From NCBI GenBank assembly GCA_963921935.1, contig OY998180.1, positions 80,683,262-80,747,261 on the forward strand: 64,000 nt of DNA. Reading direction: 5' to 3'. Shown here one piece after another: positions 58,045 to 64,000 of the stretch. The notes under the pieces are model-generated. The model had not been told where the DNA came from and did not search any database. It saw only the letters and a list, made by a program, of their open reading frames with translations. The position numbers and the translations under genes are program-made. Within the stretch, counting starts at the first letter, position 1; every line of letters starts with the position of its first letter. This stretch comes from Galeruca laticollis. Lineage: Eukaryota > Arthropoda > Insecta > Coleoptera > Chrysomelidae.

Positions 58045-59728
58045 CTGAAGTTCGGTATAAATCAATATGCCATATATTTATCAGCTGATTTCTGGATGAC
58101 CAAACATATATGTGCACGTGTTCAAAGGAAATGCATTCGAGAAGGTAGATATAAATAATTCCTTTACATTCACGTAATCAATTCAGTTTTCATATACTTA
58201 ATAACTAGTTATACCTATCGAATTATATTTACATAATTTCTCCTTTTAGTTCAAAGATAGAAAAAGAATAGAACCTTCATTCTTTGTGATTATCGTTTTT
58301 TAATATTGGCCAATAATATTAAAAATGGACTGACTTGACACTATTTTCTGGAATCTCTCGGGCTGGGACTGCTAACAGTGGTATGGAAACGACTTTATCC
58401 AATTATTTGATAATTACTGGATTTTATACGAAGATACTTTATATAAACATTGGTGAGTAATGTGTTTATCTTAATTTATATTATCTCAGCACTGTGACTT
58501 GGATTTTATTTGAATTTACTTGGGATTTTCAAAGAAATTCGTATCACCTCCTGATGCTTTTCGATGCCACACTCCAAGTCCCCTCGATCTTCAATTTTTT
58601 ATCAACAAACTCTCTATTTCGAAGCAGACTTCTTTTTCTTCAATTTTTATTTCATTTCCGCTATTATTAAGATGTCTTACATGGATAAAAATGTTTTTAC
58701 CGTTATTCTGAGTTTTCACATTTCTTATGGCACTTTAAATTTCCTAGGATACATATCGTTAATAATATTAACTTTCTAATAGTATTTTTCTTTTATACAT
58801 AGAGGCATTTTAATGAAAATAAGTCTGTAACACAGAATTACGTTTATGGTGATTATAGTTAAATTATAACAAGGATTGACATTTTTCTATGTATAATAGT
58901 GACTAAATAATATCTCGGACTTTCTTATAAAATCTGTTTCATTTCTTTTATTTACAGTAAGCATTTTATATTGATTTTCGAATGACATTTCTAGAAACAT
59001 CATTCCTTACTAAATTTCCTTTTCCTGTTCCCTGTCGTTGTAAGTAGTGTGATTCAAAATTTGAGACATGAAATCTTTATTGTCATCTTGGATTTCTATA
59101 CAATGTGTCAACTTTTTTTGTTATAATAATTATGATTAATAATGATTGGAACTTTAGTTATTTTAGATAACTAGCTGAATGAAAAGCTGATTCATGGGAA
59201 ATGATCCTAAGCATTTGAATAAATCCAAAATTTTTTTTAAAGAATTCTTCCATCCATGTTATAGTATCTTCCCTCTTTCTAACACTACTAAGGTAATTTC
59301 TTTATATACATTACTGTTTTTGTTCTCGTTATTTCCATCAAATAATCACATAGTATTTGCATTGATATAAAATTTCATTTCTGACTACGGTTTATCTGTA
59401 TCACATTCTGCATTGATTTTTATTGATTCAAAACCAAAATAATATATTCTTAATTACATAATATGCACTTTTAAAGCTTCTATATGTGTTTTACTATATA
59501 TAAAAAATGTATCTGAATAAATTTCAGTTAATGAATTGAAAATTATTTGGAAGAATGTTTCTATGTAATAAACAACATGGTATTTTACGTAATTTCAATA
59601 ATTTCTGTAATTTCAATTTCATTATTCTAATTGTTTATCAAATGGAAATTTTGTTCTTTTTAAAGTCACTTGAGACGTGTACATGGCGCAAAGTTTTATT
59701 GACACCCGTAGATGGTATGTTTTGGTAG
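58041..59728 (-). repeat. Right arm of the large inverted repeat
   Basis: Reverse complement of 43739-45620. Similarity ends at GGTAG (59724-59728). The flanks (CAAATC on the left, CATCGA on the right) do not form a target duplication. Confidence 0.85.
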
Positions 59729-59749
59729 CATCGAGATATACTATATTTT

Positions 59750-60050
59750 TGGATATTCTTGGAGAAATTTGTTAGCACAATACAGCCTCCGAAGTGTATA
59801 AAAGTGACCAATTTTATGATTAGATTTTAATTAGGGCGTCTCACCGATGAACCCAATTGATTTTCAGATCACTAGAACGAGTAAAACGGGCCCAATAAAT
59901 TCAGATATACTACATATTTGGCCATTTTAGGAGAAATTTCGGTTTGTTAGCAAGATACAGCCTCCGGAGTGTATATAAGTGACCAATTTAATGAATGGAT
60001 ATTTTTCAAGGCGTCTCAAATAAATCCTATTGATTTTCACCTCATCAGAG
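59750..60050 (+). repeat. Satellite-like units, plus orientation
   Basis: There are nearly two units of about 174 bp: GTTAGC at 59771 and 59945, each followed by a GATACAGCCTCCGG-like block, GTGACCAATTT and GGCGTCTCA. The same unit occurs at 61430-61780 (inverted) and 62555-63090. Confidence 0.8.
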
Positions 60051-60850
60051 AAAACGATTCATATTATGTGATTAAATGTCATTTGCATACACTCCTCAAT
60101 TTCCTGAAAAATAAACATGAAATAACATTCATAATAATAAGTAACAAAAAATGTAATCACCCCATAGATGGATGAGAAACTTTTTTTGTATAAATTATTA
60201 TAGCCATTCAACATTGTGAAATGGAAAGTATTATGGCCTTTTTAAAAGATGCCAAAAAAATACTGGCAGATGACGAATATCCTCATCAATAATAATTTGG
60301 TTGTAGGAAAAACTTTCCTGATTTCAAGATGAACACCTTAGAATAATTTTCTGAATTGTATGAAATTACATAAATTTTTAAATTTCTCATGAAGAAATCA
60401 AATATACAAATAGTCTGTTGTGTGATAACAATAGCACCAAGTGATTTTCTACATTAATTCTCTTTCCTTGTTTTCAATACAACAAATAAAAACATTTTCG
60501 CGGTTAATTGGAACAATAAATCACAAATCTGTCGTGCTATGAGCGAAAGATTCGCTCTAAAATACGATGGATATGGCATAAATATAAACGTAGATTTGTA
60601 TAAAATTGATGAAAATTATCATCATATAGGCTCAATGAATTGTAGGATTGTAGATTACTGCGTGATTGATGAAGAGTGTGCAGGTAGATATATATATATA
60701 TATAATGTATAATGCATTTCAGCTGTTTATATGTTCATATATTATATACGTTGGATTAAATGTTACTAATCAAAATAGTGCACATCAAATGATACTTTAT
60801 ACGCAGGACAAATTCAATCGCACTTTGTGTACCAGATTTGCTATTATTTT
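60051..60850 (+). pseudogene. Unrecognised decayed coding-like stretch
   Basis: Runs of plausible protein appear on the plus strand: NDSYYVIKCHLHTLLNFLKN and ITFIIISNKKCNHPIDG near 60051-60174, then ICRAMSERFALKYDGYGI and NVDLYKIDENYHHIGSMNCR near 60530-60680. The latter frame is open for about 75 codons and for about 100 more through a single stop at 60453-60455. A CAG-GTAGAT at about 60680 could be a splice donor. I do not recognise the family. It may be a transposon gene, a viral insertion or chance. Confidence 0.25.
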
Positions 60851-61429
60851 TGGATAAAATAATTAATCATAGATCATCATCATTCTCGTCATCTAAAGCA
60901 TTCAAATTAATTATAGTAATTAGTATTAGTGCGTTCTAGTCGGTTCTGTTGCACATTTCGTGGATAAGCATTTCTTCATAATTCAGACTAGATTATTACA
61001 CGATATTTATTGTTAATTCGTAGATGATAGATGGAATGATTTTGTTTATGAAACAACAATATCATTCTAACAAATCCAAAACATCATGCAATTTCCAAAA
61101 TTCCATGAATAATATCAACACACAATTGAGTTTGTAGATACATCTCTATATGTTCGAATACAAATATTTTCCAATCAAAATTTCCATAACTTTTCAACAG
61201 AAATTCTACGATAAGGAGGAAGCTTACGGCTCGACATTATTCATTACTTACATTGATTAGAGGAAGATCAACAACGGATGCAAACATATAATTAAACAAA
61301 TTCTGGGGAAAGCATACGAACATCAATATCAGTTAACATATTTTTTTAGATTAAGAACAAGCCTTTGAGTCGATAAAGAGAAACAAAATTATGCGCATCG
61401 AAAGAACGAGGAGTAAGTAAAATAAGCAA
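60851..61429. other. Unassigned
   Basis: AT-rich, nothing recognised. Confidence 0.5.
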
Positions 61430-61780
61430 ATTTAAAGATTAAAATTAACTTTTCCGTACTTATATTCTCCTCAAACTGTATCGTGCTAACCGTTGTACTG
61501 ACTCTGGTGACCGGAAAATGAATAGGGTTCATCTGTGAAACACCCTGAACAAGATACTATCATAAAATTGGCGACTAACAAACTGAAATTTCTCTAAAAA
61601 TGACCAAATATGTAGTATATCTGGATTTATCAGACCCGTTGTATTGGCTTTGATGAGCTTAAAATAAATAGGGTTAATCTGTGAGATGTCCTGAACAATA
61701 CTCAATCATAAAAGTGATGACTTGTTATCCTCCAGAGGCTGTATCGTGCTAACAAGACATGTTACAAAAATTGGCCCCAT
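61430..61780 (-). repeat. Satellite-like units, minus orientation
   Basis: Inverted copies of the 170-bp unit (GCTAAC at 61485 and 61748). The outer end shares a GGAAAAGTTAATTTTAAT-like border with 63065-63090. Confidence 0.75.
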
Positions 61781-61920
61781 TCCGTGTTTTTATCACTGAA
61801 AAACAAAATAATAACTTAAACAAAAATTCTAAATTCCAACTTTTTTGGGCGTAAACCAATACTTTTCTCGCATATTAGATAGAGTTGGGCAGAAACGTAA
61901 AACTAAGAAACCTAATAGAG

Positions 61921-62330
61921 ATGACAATAAAACAATTAAAAGTTAGTATCCAGACACTAAAAGGAGAAACTGAAGACTCACTGTCAGCTACGTTATTCAA
62001 ACGTGCTCTAGAAATCATTTTAAGAAAAACTCATTAAGGAAATCTGAGATCAACAGGATGTCAGCTAATCGCGTGTGCTGATGACATAGTATTAGTGACA
62101 AACAAAGGGAAATTATGGAAGAACGTTAATGGAGATTAGGGTAGAAGGGATCAAGATGGGATTAAAAAGGAATGCGAAAAAAACTAAAATAATGTCATTT
62201 CGAAAAACAGGACAAAATGGAGAAATGAGAAAAGGAAATCAAAAATTCGAAGAAGTACATAAATTTAAATGCCTAAAGGGGAAAGAAGAACGGAGGTCGC
62301 ATAGACCAGTTGATGTACCCAGCACATGAC
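61921..62330 (+). pseudogene. LINE reverse transcriptase scrap
   Basis: Plus-strand frames read DSLSATLFKRALEIILRKTH, then LIACADDIVLVTNK (the YADD box as CADD), then GIKMGLKRNAKKTKIMSF and FEEVHKFKCL. These are consecutive RT motifs of a LINE of the kind common in insects. A stop after the first motif and a frame change break it. It lies between two inverted satellite blocks. Confidence 0.7.
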
Positions 62331-62554
62331 TTCACCCTATGTAACGAGGCTATCAGTTTTCATCCAACATTTTTTTTACTTTTCCGCCAACCCTATCTAC
62401 GATGCGAGAAAGGTATTGATTCACCCCAAAAAAAGTTAGGATTTTCGATTTTTCTATGAGTTATTTTCACGTTTTTTAGTGAGAAAACACGAAAAAGTGT
62501 TTTTAGAAAAAAATTCTGTGTGTATATCGTCGTCGTTGTCGCCCACTTTTTGTC
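62331..62554. other. Unassigned spacer
   Basis: No recognisable feature between the RT scrap and the next satellite block. Confidence 0.5.
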
Positions 62555-63090
62555 ATTATGTCTTGTTAGCATGATACAGTCTCCGGAGTACATGAAGTGA
62601 CCTTTTATATAATTTTCAGCTCACCAAAGTCAGTATATCGGGTGCTATGGTACCTGAAGTACCACATTTTTGGTAATTGTTGGAGAAATTTCGGGTTGTT
62701 AGCACGACACAGCCTCCGGAGTGTATACAAGTGACCAATTTTATAATTAGATATTATTAAGGGCGTCTCACAGATGAACTTTACCGATTTTCAGCTTACC
62801 AGAGCTTGACCACTTGACCTATAAATCTAGATAAACTACATTTTAGGTCATTTTTGGAAAAAATTTGGTTTGTTAGCACGATACAGCCTCCGAAGTGTAT
62901 ACAAGTGACCAATTTTAATATTGTTGTTTCACAGATGAACTCTAATAATTTTCAGCTCATCAGAGCCAGTACAATGAGTCGCGTAAATCCAGATATTCTA
63001 CAATTTTGGTTGTTTTTGAAAAATTTCGGTTTGTTAGCCCGATACAGCCTCTGGATTGTATAAGTGCGGAAAAGTTAGTTTTAATATTTG
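62555..63090 (+). repeat. Satellite-like array, about 3.5 units
   Basis: GTTAGC occurs at 62564, 62697, 62872 and 63033, spacing 133-175 bp. Each unit carries GATACAGCCTC and GTGACC blocks. Confidence 0.85.
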
Positions 63091-63590
63091 AAACCGTTTA
63101 TTTTCTATTACTTTATTTGAAAAAAGAAAATATTTTTTAACTCCTATAAGAACAAAAATTTCATTAAACTGAACAAAAAAATGGATTCTTCGAATTAAAG
63201 GTACCGCATTATTTTTTCCACACAAATTTATAATTTTTTAAAATTTTTAATATGCTTCCATATGTATGACAACGTTGCAACGAAACATGTGAATTTCACT
63301 GATGTTGTTATATACTCATGTTTTATAAATAAAACTGACTTTAAATTAGTGCAAGTACCACAATCAATTCATTTTATACCCAAGCATGATACTTGTAAGT
63401 TCATTCCAGTTTTTTAAAGTGTCCCAAAGCTGCCATCAAGTATTTCACAAAACTGAAACTACGCGATACAGACCTTTGTACCCTAGGATCTCCCAGTATT
63501 CATGTTGTTCCGACTAGCGGTGTTGCCAGACCCTAAAGCTATTCTAGGGATCAGTATAAAAGGTATCTCACACTTTATGATAAAGTTAAG
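63091..63590. other. Unassigned, possible 5' region of a LINE
   Basis: No coding seen. A TATAAAAGG at about 63554 lies 37 bp upstream of the ORF1 ATG and could be a promoter element or chance. Confidence 0.35.
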
Positions 63591-63998
63591 ATGACAGAAC
63601 TGGAAAAGGCGATCAAAATCATTCGTGACGAGATCTTGATAAACCGTAGTGAATTGAAAAACTGTATCGAAGCTAGTGAAACTCGGCTTCTACTAAACAT
63701 AAAAGACTTGAAGAACACTGTATAAAAACTGGAGAAAGAAAATAGTTACCTCAAAGAAGACGTGGAATACTTAAAAAGGCCACAAAATGGAAAAAATATT
63801 GTGATTTTTGGTCTCAATAAAACGCGAGAAGAGGTTGTTGCAGGGAATTTGTGTCGGGACCTCAGAGACTTCATTGGGATAGAATTGAAGGAAAGTGATT
63901 TTGGCGACGTTTACCCTCTCGGTAAATCGGATAACTGCCCAATAAAGATCGAGTTTGTTTCAACCCTCAAAAAAAAGAAGTTAAAAAAAATCAAATAA
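63591..63998 (+). pseudogene. LINE ORF1-like protein, coiled coil plus RNA-binding region
   Basis: From the ATG at 63591 one frame runs to 63998 with a single TAA at 63723-63725. The first part is a coiled coil (MTELEKAIKIIRDEILINRS, later KLEKENSYLKEDVEYLKR). The second begins NIVIFGLNKTREE, LRDFIGIELKESDFGDVYPL and IKIEFVSTLKKKK, the N-terminal half of the L1/Jockey-type ORF1 RNA-binding domain. It ends in an A-rich run at the window edge, where a frameshift or truncation is likely. Its role in the family is to bind LINE RNA. Confidence 0.7.
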
Positions 63999-64000
63999 AT

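Noticed and set aside
43739..59728. A Maverick/Polinton giant transposon
   Set aside because: Size (16 kb) and long inverted ends fit, but none of its genes (protein-primed polymerase, ATPase, capsid) is present and the flanks lack a 6-bp duplication.
63240..63290. A further hammerhead-like motif near CGAAACATGTG
   Set aside because: No CTGANGA-like box could be placed before a stem II, so support is too weak.

Overview
The window is about 64 kb of AT-rich animal DNA, most likely from an insect (a beetle or another TE-rich insect). I recognise no host gene, tRNA, rRNA or CRISPR array. Almost everything identifiable is a transposable element, nested and mostly decayed: errantivirus-like and other Ty3/gypsy elements, Penelope-like elements (PLEs) with GIY-YIG domains, R4/Dong-like LINEs with a restriction-like endonuclease, CR1/Jockey/I-like LINEs, and P, Harbinger, pogo and DDE_3 DNA transposons. 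The insect assignment rests on this mixture and on a tRNA-Ser-type primer-binding site typical of 17.6/297-like elements; it is an inference.

Layout. 1-5040: a broken errantivirus-like Ty3/gypsy element on the minus strand (integrase, RNase H, RT, protease, gag, leader, primer site, part of an LTR). 5041-16063: a second Ty3/gypsy element (plus) with 2.1-2.2 kb LTRs, sitting in a (TA)n tract. 16.1-17.6 kb: Harbinger relic with MADF/BESS-like and transposase remnants in opposite orientations. 17.9-19.6 kb: LINE fragments with a PLE end. 21.4-29.8 kb: several R4/Dong-like LINE pieces in both orientations next to (TAA)n microsatellites, plus a CR1/Jockey-like LINE, an I-like RNase H fragment, and a PLE inserted as a giant hairpin with a 16-bp target duplication. 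29.8-30.6 kb: DDE_3 transposase relic. 31.6-35.7 kb: a P-superfamily (THAP) transposon with matching terminal inverted repeats and a perfect 8-bp target duplication. 35.8-36.7 kb: a short Harbinger derivative. 37.6-39.6 kb: a pogo-like relic. 39.6-43 kb: mostly unassigned.

43.7-59.7 kb is the most striking part. Two inverted arms of 1.7-1.9 kb enclose 12.4 kb made of four PLE-derived blocks separated by five (TA)n tracts: a 1.2 kb near-perfect palindrome, a set of 474-bp units, a head-to-head array of four PLE copies with pseudo-LTRs, and a small PLE remnant. Each PLE family carries a hammerhead-ribozyme-like motif with a very short self-complementary stem III. The simplest model is repeated PLE insertion into one (TA)n tract at the centre of an older inverted repeat.

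59.7-64 kb: arrays of a roughly 170-bp satellite-like unit in both orientations, an unrecognised decayed coding-like stretch, a LINE RT scrap, and the start of a LINE ORF1 that appears broken by one stop.

No element here looks able to move by itself as it stands. The least damaged are the P-like transposase (two frame breaks), PLE copy A (one frameshift, one stop) and the second gypsy element (four amber stops and a changed RT active-site residue).
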